Source: JBAXRT01 sp037131065
GTDB taxonomy: Bacteria > Bacteroidota > Bacteroidia > Bacteroidales > FEN-979
Length of the DNA: 8,278 nucleotides
Assembly: GCA_037131065.1 (NCBI GenBank)
Contig: JBAXRT010000130.1
Coordinates: forward strand, 1-8,278
Direction: 5' to 3'
Below, in pieces: positions 1 through 6,496 of the stretch; position 1 is the stretch's first letter; each line of letters begins with the position of its first letter. Below the pieces are notes generated by a model. The model was given only the letters and a program-made list of their open reading frames with translations, made no database searches and was not told the DNA's origin. A program made the translations under genes and the position numbers.

Positions 1-55
1 GGCGCCATACGCTAGCCGATGGAGTTTATGGCGCTTTGGCGCCACCACACCCCGA
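1..55. repeat. GGCGCC-rich interspersed repeat, copy 1 (cut by window edge)
   Basis: This 55-bp stretch recurs without a mismatch at 122-176, exactly 121 bp downstream. It holds GGCGCC at 1-6 and 38-43 and the palindrome GCTAGC at 11-16. GCGCCATA (2-9) is complementary to TATGGCGC (27-34), giving an 8-bp stem with a 17-nt loop. TGGCGC (29-34) can instead pair with GCGCCA (39-44) around a 4-nt loop, and these two folds exclude each other. The left end of the element probably lies outside the window, because copy 2 has an extra TGGCGCCTTC arm before the shared part. It looks like a REP-type intergenic element, but no cognate transposase is visible. Confidence 0.85.
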
Positions 56-62
56 AAATAAC

Positions 63-75
63 CAGGTTAAACCTG
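63..75. repeat. Short dyad between the two repeat copies
   Basis: CAGGTT (63-68) and AACCTG (70-75) are perfect inverted copies around a single A. The dyad lies in the 66-bp AT-rich spacer (56-121) between the repeat copies. The spacer does not resemble the sequence after copy 2, so it is not part of the repeated unit as far as can be seen. It could be a protein-binding dyad or chance. No gene starts close by to argue for an operator. Confidence 0.3.
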
Positions 76-111
76 AAACTAAGACTTAAAAAGAACATCA
101 ACTTCCGACCC

Positions 112-176
112 TGGCGCCTTCGGCGCCATACGCTAGCCGATGGAGTTTATGGCGCTTTGGCGCCACCACACCCCGA
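112..176. repeat. GGCGCC-rich interspersed repeat, copy 2, with nested fold-back
   Basis: Bases 122-176 are identical to 1-55. Ten further bases (112-121) probably belong to the element, because they complete its symmetry. TGGCGCC (112-118) pairs with GGCGCCA (159-165). Inside it GCGCCATA (123-130) pairs with TATGGCGC (148-155), with a possible G-T pair at 122/156. The two stems are separated by a small internal loop (TTC/TT), and the apical loop is 131-147. Alternative local hairpins are 112-118/122-128 around TTC and 150-155/160-165 around TTTG. Such stacked GC-rich palindromes in a non-coding gap are typical of REP or BIME-like elements. The family name and its mobilising enzyme are unknown from this window. 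Confidence 0.8.
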
Positions 177-366
177 TCCTTGTGCCTGATATTTTCAGAC
201 AGGGGTGCAAATTTAATAAAAAAATCAAAACAGCGCTCCAATTTTCTTTACTTTTCGTCCCCTCCCACATCAAAGATCGGAAGAGGGACAAAAATTTTAT
301 ACTCCTTCCGATTCCAACTATTCATTAAATTTGAAGTGACTACCCAGCCTCTAAACCGAAGATTGA
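177..366 (+). other. AT-rich gene-free leader upstream of the barrel gene
   Basis: After the repeat the sequence becomes AT-rich and has no convincing reading frame; short frames through here only carry over from the repeat. Two weak hairpins are visible. CTGA (186-189) can pair with TCAG (195-198). GTCCCCTC (257-264) can pair with GAGGGAC (283-289), with one bulged C and a loop of about 18 nt. Neither is followed by a clear T-run, so neither is a convincing terminator. The only regulatory element I trust here is the -7 box at 326-333. Confidence 0.5.
326..333 (+). promoter_or_regulatory. Bacteroidota-type -7 promoter box (TAAATTTG)
   Basis: TAAATTTG matches the TAnnTTTG consensus recognised by the Bacteroidota primary sigma factor (established knowledge). 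It ends 33 bp before the ATG of the outer-membrane barrel gene, which would place the transcript start near 338-341 and give a leader of about 25-30 nt. A good -33 TTTG is missing at the usual 19-21 bp spacing. The nearest T-rich stretch, TTTT at 295-298, is too far upstream. The call therefore rests on the -7 box and its position. Confidence 0.5.
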
Positions 367-1653
367 ATGTCGTTCAAACACTTCCTTATACTATCCACAC
401 TCACAATCTTCGCCGCTAACGTATCAGCCCAGGAGAAGAAACCATTCAGGCAGTTGGATGTTTTTGACATTCTGAGATCAAAGAAAAAGAGGGCCGAACA
501 CAGTAAAGACACACTAACCCTCAAACCCTATAAACTGTATATCTCCGCATTTCCGATCCTGGGTTATAATCCTGCCCTCGGAATCGTGGTAGGCGCCACA
601 TTCAACCCGGCCATCTTTTTCGGAAGCCCTGCAAATACGCCTATTTCGGCATTTGCAGTCAACGCCCAGGTCACCACGCAAAGCCAGATCCTGGCAAGCA
701 TCCGCGCAACCATCTTTACCAATAAGGCGAAGTTCATCCTGAGGGGTGACTGGCGACTTTATATCTATTACCAGCCAACCTACGGACTGGGATCCGACAT
801 CGTGGGGATCGACACCGCCCAGTGGATCAACCCTTCAGGAGAATCCGGGACCACCGAGTCCAATGTGGCTGAGCCCATGAGGTTCAATTATGTAAGGCTC
901 TACCAGACACTCAATCGGCGGATCATCGGCAAATTTTATATCGGGGGTGGTTATTACCTCGATTATTACTGGAATATTAAAGACACCAAACTTAACTTTG
1001 ATTCAGGAAAGGTATACTTCACTCAACACTACAGGTATTCGAAAGATAACGGGTTCAATCCTTCAACCTATTGTACCTCCGGCTTGTTGTTTTCGCTTCT
1101 GTACGACAGCCGAAACTCCTGCCTCCGGCCTACCAGGGGCATTTATGCCCTCATGGTCCCCCGGTTCAATTTTACCTGGCTGGGAAGCACCAGGAATTCT
1201 TTCACCCTTTACACCGAATTCAGGACCTACCTGAGCCTTTCAAAACGAAACCCGGCCCACCTGATCGCCTTTTGGTACGCAGGATCCTTTCTGCTGACCG
1301 GGCATGTGCCCTACCTTGATCTTCCGGCCATCGGCTGGGATACCTATGGGAGAACCGGCAGGGGCTACATCCAGGGAAGGATCAGGGGAGTGGACTACCT
1401 GTACGGCGAAGCCGAATACCGCTTTCCTATAAGCCAGAATACAGGCGTCCTGGGAGGCGTGGTATTCGTCAACGCAAGCACCTGTAACAATGCCGACCGT
1501 TCCGTGAAGCTATTCCGGTACATTGCCCCCGGATTCGGGGTAGGCCTCCGTGTGATGCTCAACAAAAAGTCCCTTTCAAACCTCACCATCGACATGGGCT
1601 TCGGATTGAACGGATCCAAGGGTCTCTTCCTGAATATCAACGAAACTTTCTGA
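367..1653 (+). CDS. BamA/TamA-like (Omp85, bacterial surface antigen) outer-membrane barrel protein
   Basis: The 428-aa product starts with a Sec signal peptide (hydrophobic core about residues 5-18, likely cut after VSA at 19-21). A short basic linker (RSKKKR, about 37-42) follows, and then alternating aromatic/polar strands run to the end. Omp85 features are the DSRNSCLRPTRG segment (247-258), like the D-R-N...PT-G strand of surface-antigen barrels, the stretch GRGYIQGRIRG (331-341) followed by GEAEYRF (347-353), and a terminal ETF ending in Phe, the usual outer-membrane insertion signal. There is no room for POTRA domains, since the barrel begins near residue 55. It is therefore unlikely to be BamA itself. 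It is more like the short barrel-only Omp85 paralogues common in Bacteroidota, whose cargo is unknown. A role in assembly or transport at the outer membrane is inferred. The ATG at 367 is 33 bp after a -7 box and gives a complete signal peptide. Confidence 0.85.
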   Translation: MSFKHFLILSTLTIFAANVSAQEKKPFRQLDVFDILRSKKKRAEHSKDTLTLKPYKLYISAFPILGYNPALGIVVGATFNPAIFFGSPANTPISAFAVNAQVTTQSQILASIRATIFTNKAKFILRGDWRLYIYYQPTYGLGSDIVGIDTAQWINPSGESGTTESNVAEPMRFNYVRLYQTLNRRIIGKFYIGGGYYLDYYWNIKDTKLNFDSGKVYFTQHYRYSKDNGFNPSTYCTSGLLFSLLYDSRNSCLRPTRGIYALMVPRFNFTWLGSTRNSFTLYTEFRTYLSLSKRNPAHLIAFWYAGSFLLTGHVPYLDLPAIGWDTYGRTGRGYIQGRIRGVDYLYGEAEYRFPISQNTGVLGGVVFVNASTCNNADRSVKLFRYIAPGFGVGLRVMLNKKSLSNLTIDMGFGLNGSKGLFLNINETF

Positions 1654-1684
1654 TTTTATTCGGTCACCGGTTGGGATCTTCCGG

Positions 1685-1712
1685 GTCAAACTGACTTTCA
1701 TTGTCAAACTGA
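1685..1712 (+). repeat. 10-bp direct repeat upstream of the ankyrin-MBL promoter
   Basis: GTCAAACTGA occurs at 1685-1694 and again, without a mismatch, at 1703-1712, 18 bp apart start to start. The pair lies in the gap between the barrel gene and the ankyrin-MBL gene, about 30-60 bp upstream of the candidate -33 element at 1745-1748. That is a usual place for an activator that binds direct repeats. This is a pattern call only; no regulator gene is nearby to link to it. Confidence 0.5.
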
Positions 1713-1713
1713 T

Positions 1714-1738
1714 ACCGTCTATAACGGTGGTTTCACCG
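1714..1738 (+). other. Two overlapping small hairpins in the gap after the barrel gene
   Basis: ACCGT (1714-1718) pairs with ACGGT (1724-1728) around CTATA. CGGTG (1725-1729) pairs with CACCG (1734-1738) around GTTT. The two stems share 1725-1728, so only one can form at a time. There is no T-run after either, which argues against an intrinsic terminator of the usual kind. They could help end the barrel transcript or belong to the regulatory region of the next gene. The stems are short and chance is possible. Confidence 0.3.
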
Positions 1739-1744
1739 AAATAA

Positions 1745-1776
1745 TTTGGTTTTCAAAGGTGATGGGAATATTTTAG
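1745..1776 (+). promoter_or_regulatory. Candidate Bacteroidota promoter for the ankyrin-MBL gene
   Basis: TTTG at 1745-1748 matches the -33 element. After a 20-bp spacer comes TATTTTAG (1769-1776), which fits TAnnTTTG at five of its six fixed positions. Predicted initiation would be near 1782, about 14 nt before the ATG at 1796. It is the only place in the window where both boxes appear at the correct spacing, although the -7 box is imperfect. Confidence 0.45.
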
Positions 1777-1795
1777 GCGGTTTAATACCTGAACC

Positions 1796-3946
1796 ATGAA
1801 ACTTAAATCTATCCTCCTGGCATCAACAATTGTCTCCTCCCTTCTTATACTGGTCTTATCCGTTAAATGTTCGGCTCAGGCCCCTCAGCCTGATACCACG
1901 GCTTCGAACTACCGCATCGTAAAGGCAACGGAGCGGGGCGATGTAGCTCTCTTTTCAAAACTTCTGGCTTCCGATCCGGCACTGATCGGTACAAGGGAAC
2001 CCACCATGGATGAACCGCTGATGGTCTTTGCAGCCCGGAACAACCAACCGGAAATCATTGCACTGCTGCTTAACAAAGGGGCGGACATCAATGCAGCTAA
2101 CCGGCTTGGGAGCAACCCATTGCATCTGGCTGCATTCACCGGCAATTATGAACTGATGGAGATGCTGATGAAGAACGGTGTTAACTGGCAGGTTAAAAAC
2201 CTCCGGGGTAAAGCTCCGGTTCATTATGTATCGTATGGCAAAAACCCGCAGGTGTTCACCCTTTTCCTTGAAAGGGATAAGAACATTCTCAGCGAGAAAA
2301 CAGATGAGGGAGCAACTTTACTTCATTTAGCTGCCAATGCCGGTGACACCGCCGGTTTCAGCTACCTCCTTGCCAGGGGGCTCGATATGAAAGCGGAAGA
2401 CAACATGGGCGCCAATGTGATGCACTGGGCGATGTCGGGCGGCAGTAAAACAATGCTTGAATACCTTCAGAATAAAGGCCTTGATTATAAATTCAGATCT
2501 TCAAGGGGATATTGGCCTGTCATGTCGGCCATGATGTTCAAAAAACAATCCTCGGTGGAATTTATCCTTGAAAACGGGGCCGGAATCAATGACCGCCTTC
2601 CTCCGGAAAACTTCACCCTGTTCATGCTGGCATGTCTCAATGACGCGCCCGAAATCGCCCGCTACCTGGCCGATCACGGCGCAGATATCAATGCACAGGA
2701 GACCAACGGTTTTACTGCAATTTTCTGGACCGTTATGAACGGAAACCGGGAGATGACAAGGTTCCTGCTTTCCAGGGGAGCCGATGTCAACCACAGGACC
2801 AATGAGGGACTGACCCCTCTTTTGGCTGCCGTCGATGGAGACAGCCTCGGAATGGTCATCCTTCTCGCAGACCATGGTGCCAATCTCATGGCCTCAGATG
2901 CAGAGGGAAAAACCGCCCTTCACAAGGCCACCATCCGTGGGTCATTGCCTTTTGTCACCTACCTTCTTGTGAATGGCCTTCCGGTGAATGCAAAGGATAA
3001 ATCGGGTATGACGGCACTTCACTTTGCCGCAATCAATGGACAATCGGCCATCGGGAAAATCCTGCTTGAAAAAGGAGCAGACCCGGCAATTACCGATAAC
3101 CTGAAACATAATGCAGTCTGGTACAGCGAGAGGTACGGCAATTCAGCAATGTCTGATCTTCTTGCAAAAAAGCAGGGAAAAAATCCCGGGGGAACCACAG
3201 GTGAAAAAGCCCTCTCCGGGAACCTGAAAGAGGGCCAGGCAATCGTCCACTACCTGAATCACAGCGGCTATGCCATTGAGACTTCCAGGCACCTGCTCGT
3301 CTTTGATTATTACTCAACAGGCGGCCCTCCCGACGCCCCCTCCCTTCTGAACGGAAGGATCAATCCGGATGAACTGAAGGGAAAAAAGGTCATTGTCTTT
3401 GCCAGCCACGAACATGGCGATCATTATGATACGGTTATCTGGCGGTGGCGCATCCGGAACCCTGAATTTACCTATGTGATGGGTTTCCGGCCAAACGGGA
3501 ACAATAGATATGAATATGTTGAGCCGCATAAGGAAAAAACCATCGAAGGGGTAAGGATCCATACCATTCGGTCAACCGATTCCGGTGCCGGGTTCCTTGC
3601 CGAGACCGATGGAGTTGTCATCTACCATCCGGGTGACCATGTAAATAAATCCGGTGATCTTTCAGCGGAATACAAAAGTGAGATCGACTACCTTGCCGGG
3701 TTAAAGAAAAAGGTCGATATTGCCTTCTTCCCGGTTACCGGGTGCGGGTTCCCTGATATGGAAGCGGTGAAATCAGGGAATTTCTATGCGATAAAAGAGT
3801 TGAAACCTGGCACCTGCTTCGCCATGCATGCGGAAACTGCTGAATGTGCGGCTTTCGCTGATGAGATCAGCAGGAAATACCCGGAGATCCGGACAGGATA
3901 CGGAACCTATCACGGTGACCGGTTTGCCTATCCGGCAAAGGAATAG
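1796..3946 (+). CDS. Exported ankyrin-repeat protein fused to a metallo-beta-lactamase-fold hydrolase
   Basis: The 716-aa product has a signal peptide (hydrophobic residues 6-22, probable cut after CSA at 25-27). Cys25 follows Lys, so it is a poor lipobox. Residues about 38-460 are ankyrin repeats of about 33 aa, recognisable from recurring G-T-PLH-A-A and GAD-N-A motifs (for example GADINA 95-100 and 295-300, TALHFAA 406-412, GADP 427-430). A Lys/Gly-rich linker (about 459-480) leads into an MBL-fold domain (481-716). This has the HxHxDH metal motif SHEHGDH (537-543), a STDSG segment (593-597), HPGDH (611-615) with the expected bridging Asp614, and a late metal-type His678 in AMH. The STD-G and GDH pattern resembles small uncharacterised MBL hydrolases that begin with HSG and end with a PMH-like motif. 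The substrate is unknown. The protein is probably periplasmic or surface-located, with the ankyrin part binding a partner; that is inference. Confidence 0.85.
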   Translation: MKLKSILLASTIVSSLLILVLSVKCSAQAPQPDTTASNYRIVKATERGDVALFSKLLASDPALIGTREPTMDEPLMVFAARNNQPEIIALLLNKGADINAANRLGSNPLHLAAFTGNYELMEMLMKNGVNWQVKNLRGKAPVHYVSYGKNPQVFTLFLERDKNILSEKTDEGATLLHLAANAGDTAGFSYLLARGLDMKAEDNMGANVMHWAMSGGSKTMLEYLQNKGLDYKFRSSRGYWPVMSAMMFKKQSSVEFILENGAGINDRLPPENFTLFMLACLNDAPEIARYLADHGADINAQETNGFTAIFWTVMNGNREMTRFLLSRGADVNHRTNEGLTPLLAAVDGDSLGMVILLADHGANLMASDAEGKTALHKATIRGSLPFVTYLLVNGLPVNAKDKSGMTALHFAAINGQSAIGKILLEKGADPAITDNLKHNAVWYSERYGNSAMSDLLAKKQGKNPGGTTGEKALSGNLKEGQAIVHYLNHSGYAIETSRHLLVFDYYSTGGPPDAPSLLNGRINPDELKGKKVIVFASHEHGDHYDTVIWRWRIRNPEFTYVMGFRPNGNNRYEYVEPHKEKTIEGVRIHTIRSTDSGAGFLAETDGVVIYHPGDHVNKSGDLSAEYKSEIDYLAGLKKKVDIAFFPVTGCGFPDMEAVKSGNFYAIKELKPGTCFAMHAETAECAAFADEISRKYPEIRTGYGTYHGDRFAYPAKE

Positions 3947-3985
3947 ATAACAAGAATCTTTTAACAATTTACCTGAATTAACCAG

Positions 3986-3993
3986 TAATTTTG
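3986..3993 (+). promoter_or_regulatory. Bacteroidota-type -7 promoter box (TAATTTTG) that decides the next start
   Basis: TAATTTTG fits TAnnTTTG at every fixed position and sits 40 bp after the stop of the ankyrin-MBL gene. Transcription would begin around 3998-4001. That falls inside or after the TTG (3991) and ATG (3997) codons that could otherwise be taken as starts, and leaves the ATG at 4009 as the first start well inside the transcript. The -33 region is weak: TTTT at 3959-3962 has a 23-bp spacer. A leader of only about 10 nt is short for this phylum, so the exact start stays open. Confidence 0.5.
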
Positions 3994-4008
3994 AAAATGA
4001 ACACTGTT

Positions 4009-5121
4009 ATGAAAAAATTTTTCCTGTTCTTGCTGCTTATCTCTCTTTCTCCGGGAATATCCTTCTCACAAAACCTGCTGAGTGGTCCCCAGAAGATCGT
4101 TATCGACAGTAAACGGAACCGTTTAATCGTTTCTAACTATAACACCGGCGATATTGTGCAGATCGACAGTGCCGGTAACCAGACCTATTTTCTGCAGAAT
4201 GCAGGTTTCGTTGACGGACTGGAGATCGTCGGGGATACGGTATATGGTGTCGGTAACGACAGGATAATCCGGGGATATAACCTGGCTACCAGGCAGATTG
4301 TCATGACGGTGACCTTTTCAGGATCCTCTTCCAACTATTTATCGAGCATAACCTATGATTCTGCAGGGCATTTGCTTATATCCTGCCCGAGCCTGAATGA
4401 AATTTACAAGCTCAGGATCAGTGATCACTCCTATTGGCTTTTCGTAAAAAATTCGGGACTGAACAAGCCGAACGGGATCCTGCTGGAAAGGGATAAAAAC
4501 AGGATTGTGGTCATTGATGATTCTCCTTCACCTTCACTGATCCATGCCATCAGCCTCACGGATTCATCTGTTACATCTCTTTTATCGACCACCCTGAACC
4601 GTCCGGATGGCATTGTAAGAGACAAGTATGGCTATTACTATATCGGGGGATATTACCTGCCGGGTATATATCAGACCGATCCCGGTTTCAGTCAGCCTCC
4701 CGAACTGTTCTTTGCCGGGACTACGATGGTTTATCCAACCTATGATCCAGAGAATCACGCGCTGCTGATCACCCATTATAATGCCAACACCTGGGAAAGG
4801 GTGCCACTCACCTCTACAGGTATGGCCCCCTCAAAACAAAGCCAGGAATTCATTCTTTACCCGATCATTCCTAATCCTTTCCGGTCACAGGCCATGGTCA
4901 GGTTTGAACTGAAAAACAGGTTTTATGCAAGAATGGATGTATATGATACCGTCGGGAACCTGGTGAAAACCCTCCTGAATGAAGTAAAAGACCCCGGAAC
5001 CTATACCAAGGCCTGGGATGGTAGAAATATTTCGGGGAAACAGGTCGCCGGTGGCCTTTTTTATTTCAGGATGAATGTGAACGGATCAGTTCAAACACAG
5101 AAGGCGGTGCTTGTCAGATAG
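4009..5121 (+). CDS. Secreted beta-propeller (SMP-30/NHL-like) protein with C-terminal T9SS sorting domain
   Basis: From the ATG at 4009 the product is 370 aa and opens with a classic signal peptide (MKK, hydrophobic 4-13, likely cut near FSQ 19-21). In-frame starts at 3997 (ATG) and 3991 (TTG) are possible but lie at or inside the -7 box. Residues about 25-270 form a propeller of repeated units such as GPQKIVIDSKRNRLIVSNY, LSSITYDSAGHLLIS and KPNGILLERDKNRIVVID, with the P-x-GI-x-x-D motif of SMP-30/NHL propellers. Residues about 283-370 are a FlgD-like Ig fold used as a type A sorting domain: YPIIPNPF, the strand VYDTVGNLVKTL, WDGRN, then GGLFYFRM and a final KAVLVR. The protein is expected to cross the outer membrane by the type IX system and be anchored or released. 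No catalytic residues of a gluconolactonase are evident, so a binding or structural role is as likely as an enzyme. It is probably cotranscribed with the next gene, 16 bp away. Confidence 0.8.
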   Translation: MKKFFLFLLLISLSPGISFSQNLLSGPQKIVIDSKRNRLIVSNYNTGDIVQIDSAGNQTYFLQNAGFVDGLEIVGDTVYGVGNDRIIRGYNLATRQIVMTVTFSGSSSNYLSSITYDSAGHLLISCPSLNEIYKLRISDHSYWLFVKNSGLNKPNGILLERDKNRIVVIDDSPSPSLIHAISLTDSSVTSLLSTTLNRPDGIVRDKYGYYYIGGYYLPGIYQTDPGFSQPPELFFAGTTMVYPTYDPENHALLITHYNANTWERVPLTSTGMAPSKQSQEFILYPIIPNPFRSQAMVRFELKNRFYARMDVYDTVGNLVKTLLNEVKDPGTYTKAWDGRNISGKQVAGGLFYFRMNVNGSVQTQKAVLVR

Positions 5122-5137
5122 TTGAAATTGCCCACGT

Positions 5138-6436
5138 ATGGTAAAAATTGAGACACACTGCAAGGTTACCATCTTCGCGATGCTCCTTCTGTTGGTCTCG
5201 ATGCCCTCCTCTTTGCATGGCCAGAGTTCAAGGTTCCAGTTCAGGGGGAAGGTACTTGACCGGAAAACCTTTACCCCGGTAGCCGGAGTGAATATCACCG
5301 TTGCCGGATCCAGGCGAGGATGCAGCTCCAACCAGAACGGGGAGTTCATGATGAACATTTACACCCGTCCAGTATTTTTAAACGTAAGTCACCTGAATTA
5401 CGAACCTCAAAAGATCTGGCTCGACAGTACTTCAAATACCATTACCATCCTGTTGAACCCGGCAAGCAGGTTATTGCAGGAGGTGGAGATCAGGGCGAAA
5501 AGTGAACCTGAGCCGTTTTTCAGGGACAATAAATATTCAGTGCTTGATTACGAGATCGACGACAGCCTGGTATTCCTCCTGGTCTATCGTTTCCGGATCA
5601 ATTACTCGGAGATTCTATGCAAATCGGTAACGGGTGATACGATCGCCCGCTCAGGCACTTTCCCATTCAAGCCCAAAGGGCTTTTCCTCGATTGCATGAA
5701 CAACCTCCATTTACTGACCGAAGATTCCGTTTACCAGATCTATCTCAATAAGGAAAAACTCTCCATCGCCTATGTAAAGGATATCAAACTTTTCCGGCTT
5801 TTCCTTGCAGATTGCGTGGCCGCGACCGACACTCTGCTTTTTTTTCGTAAAGAGAGTCCTGACCATCTCAGTGTAGAATTTTCCATGGTCAACCGCAGAA
5901 CCAGCCAGCGGCAAACTCTCTCTTCCGTCGGGGATGAACAAAAGCTGAAGATGCTTCGGCGGAATCCGCAGGATTTCAAATACCTTGCAATGGATACACC
6001 GCCCAGGAGCTATGATGATGTGATCACCTGGCTCTGGCTGAAGAAAATTGTTTATAAAACAAACGCATCCTCTTTGCATAAGATTGATGATATCCTTTGT
6101 ATATTCAACACGGCCGATTATACGCTGGAACTCTTCACCCTGAGAGGTGAATTCACTTCTAAACTGAAGATGCCCGTGCCTGATATTCATGAAGGACGAT
6201 GGACTTCGGAGATCCATATTGACAATGTCGATCACAAGGCCTACACCTCATTTTTAACAAAGGGAGGAAATTTTACTCTCTTCAGGATCAACCTTAATAC
6301 GGGGGAACTGAAAAAGATGTTAAGTGCCGTTCATGATTTCCCCCAGAAACCAAGAATATGCAAGGGATTCCTCTATTACCTCTATGACTTTCCTGGTGAG
6401 GGGGACAACAGAAGGCTTTTCAGGCAAAAATTGTAA
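5138..6436 (+). CDS. Exported protein with N-terminal CarboxypepD_reg-like domain and unassigned C-terminus
   Basis: The product is 432 aa. Residues 1-29 are a signal peptide (hydrophobic 11-22, cut near HGQ). Starting at 5138 keeps a basic n-region; starting at the internal Met15 would remove it. Residues about 33-108 match the carboxypeptidase regulatory-like beta-sandwich: FRGKVLDRKTFTPVAGVNIT, then NQNGEF (65-70), where TD-x-x-G-x-F is more usual, then LNVSHLNYEP and ITILLNP. A short EVEIRAK strand (115-121) would lead to a TonB plug in SusC-type proteins, but neither plug nor 22-strand barrel follows. The remaining 310 residues are not recognised. They contain blade-like strands (GLFLDCMNNLHLLTEDSVYQI; GNFTLFRINLNTGELKKM) that suggest a beta-propeller. 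There is no T9SS tail. It likely shares a transcript with the upstream propeller gene and may be a periplasmic or cell-surface partner of it (inference). Confidence 0.75.
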   Translation: MVKIETHCKVTIFAMLLLLVSMPSSLHGQSSRFQFRGKVLDRKTFTPVAGVNITVAGSRRGCSSNQNGEFMMNIYTRPVFLNVSHLNYEPQKIWLDSTSNTITILLNPASRLLQEVEIRAKSEPEPFFRDNKYSVLDYEIDDSLVFLLVYRFRINYSEILCKSVTGDTIARSGTFPFKPKGLFLDCMNNLHLLTEDSVYQIYLNKEKLSIAYVKDIKLFRLFLADCVAATDTLLFFRKESPDHLSVEFSMVNRRTSQRQTLSSVGDEQKLKMLRRNPQDFKYLAMDTPPRSYDDVITWLWLKKIVYKTNASSLHKIDDILCIFNTADYTLELFTLRGEFTSKLKMPVPDIHEGRWTSEIHIDNVDHKAYTSFLTKGGNFTLFRINLNTGELKKMLSAVHDFPQKPRICKGFLYYLYDFPGEGDNRRLFRQKL

Positions 6437-6467
6437 AGAACGACTTCCTGATCCTGCTCATTTTCCC

Positions 6468-6475
6468 TACCTTTG
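6468..6475 (+). promoter_or_regulatory. Bacteroidota-type -7 promoter box (TACCTTTG) of trxB
   Basis: TACCTTTG fits the TAnnTTTG consensus fully and lies in the 60-bp gap before trxB. Predicted initiation near 6480-6483 gives a leader of about 15 nt to the ATG at 6497. The upstream TTCCTG around 6445-6450 is only a poor stand-in for a -33 TTTG. A TATAAT at 6482-6487 is also present, but the phylum's primary sigma factor does not use that as a typical -10. The TTG at 6473 inside this box is not a start codon. Confidence 0.5.
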
Positions 6476-6496
6476 CCTCTGTATAATTTCTTATTT

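Noticed and set aside
1..176. CRISPR array
   Set aside because: There are only two repeats, each at least 55 bp, with a 66-bp AT-rich spacer, and no cas genes. The size and internal fold-backs fit a REP-like element instead.
274..285. AGATCGGAAGAG, the first 12 bases shared by common Illumina adapters
   Set aside because: The match stops before the 13th adapter base and the next bases are not adapter. The surrounding sequence is ordinary leader DNA. Read coverage across this point would settle whether a misassembly occurred here.
257..300. Possible intrinsic terminator or attenuator (GTCCCCTC/GAGGGAC)
   Set aside because: The stem has a bulge and a long loop, and is followed by an A-run then T4 instead of a clean T-run. 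No upstream gene in the window needs it.
140..419. Small open frames starting in repeat copy 2 and running into the barrel gene
   Set aside because: Their start codons come from the repeat, they show no domain or signal peptide, and one overlaps the barrel gene in another frame.
4009..5121. Gluconolactonase/SMP-30 enzyme
   Set aside because: The propeller repeats fit the superfamily, but I could not identify a convincing set of metal-binding catalytic residues. An enzymatic name would be over-assignment.
5838..5845. Run of eight T in the CarboxypepD_reg gene as a possible slippage switch
   Set aside because: The frame reads normally on both sides and encodes Leu-Phe-Phe; a single T8 run is weak evidence for phase variation. 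Check read-length variation if interested.
5711..6235. 174-codon open frame on the minus strand inside the CarboxypepD_reg gene
   Set aside because: It lies wholly within a well-supported gene on the + strand, and its translation has no signal peptide or recognisable motif. It is a shadow frame.
5138..6436. TonB-dependent receptor (SusC-like) or truncated remnant of one
   Set aside because: Only the N-terminal CarboxypepD_reg domain is present. The rest is an uninterrupted frame with no plug or barrel motifs and a normal stop, so it does not look like a broken receptor.
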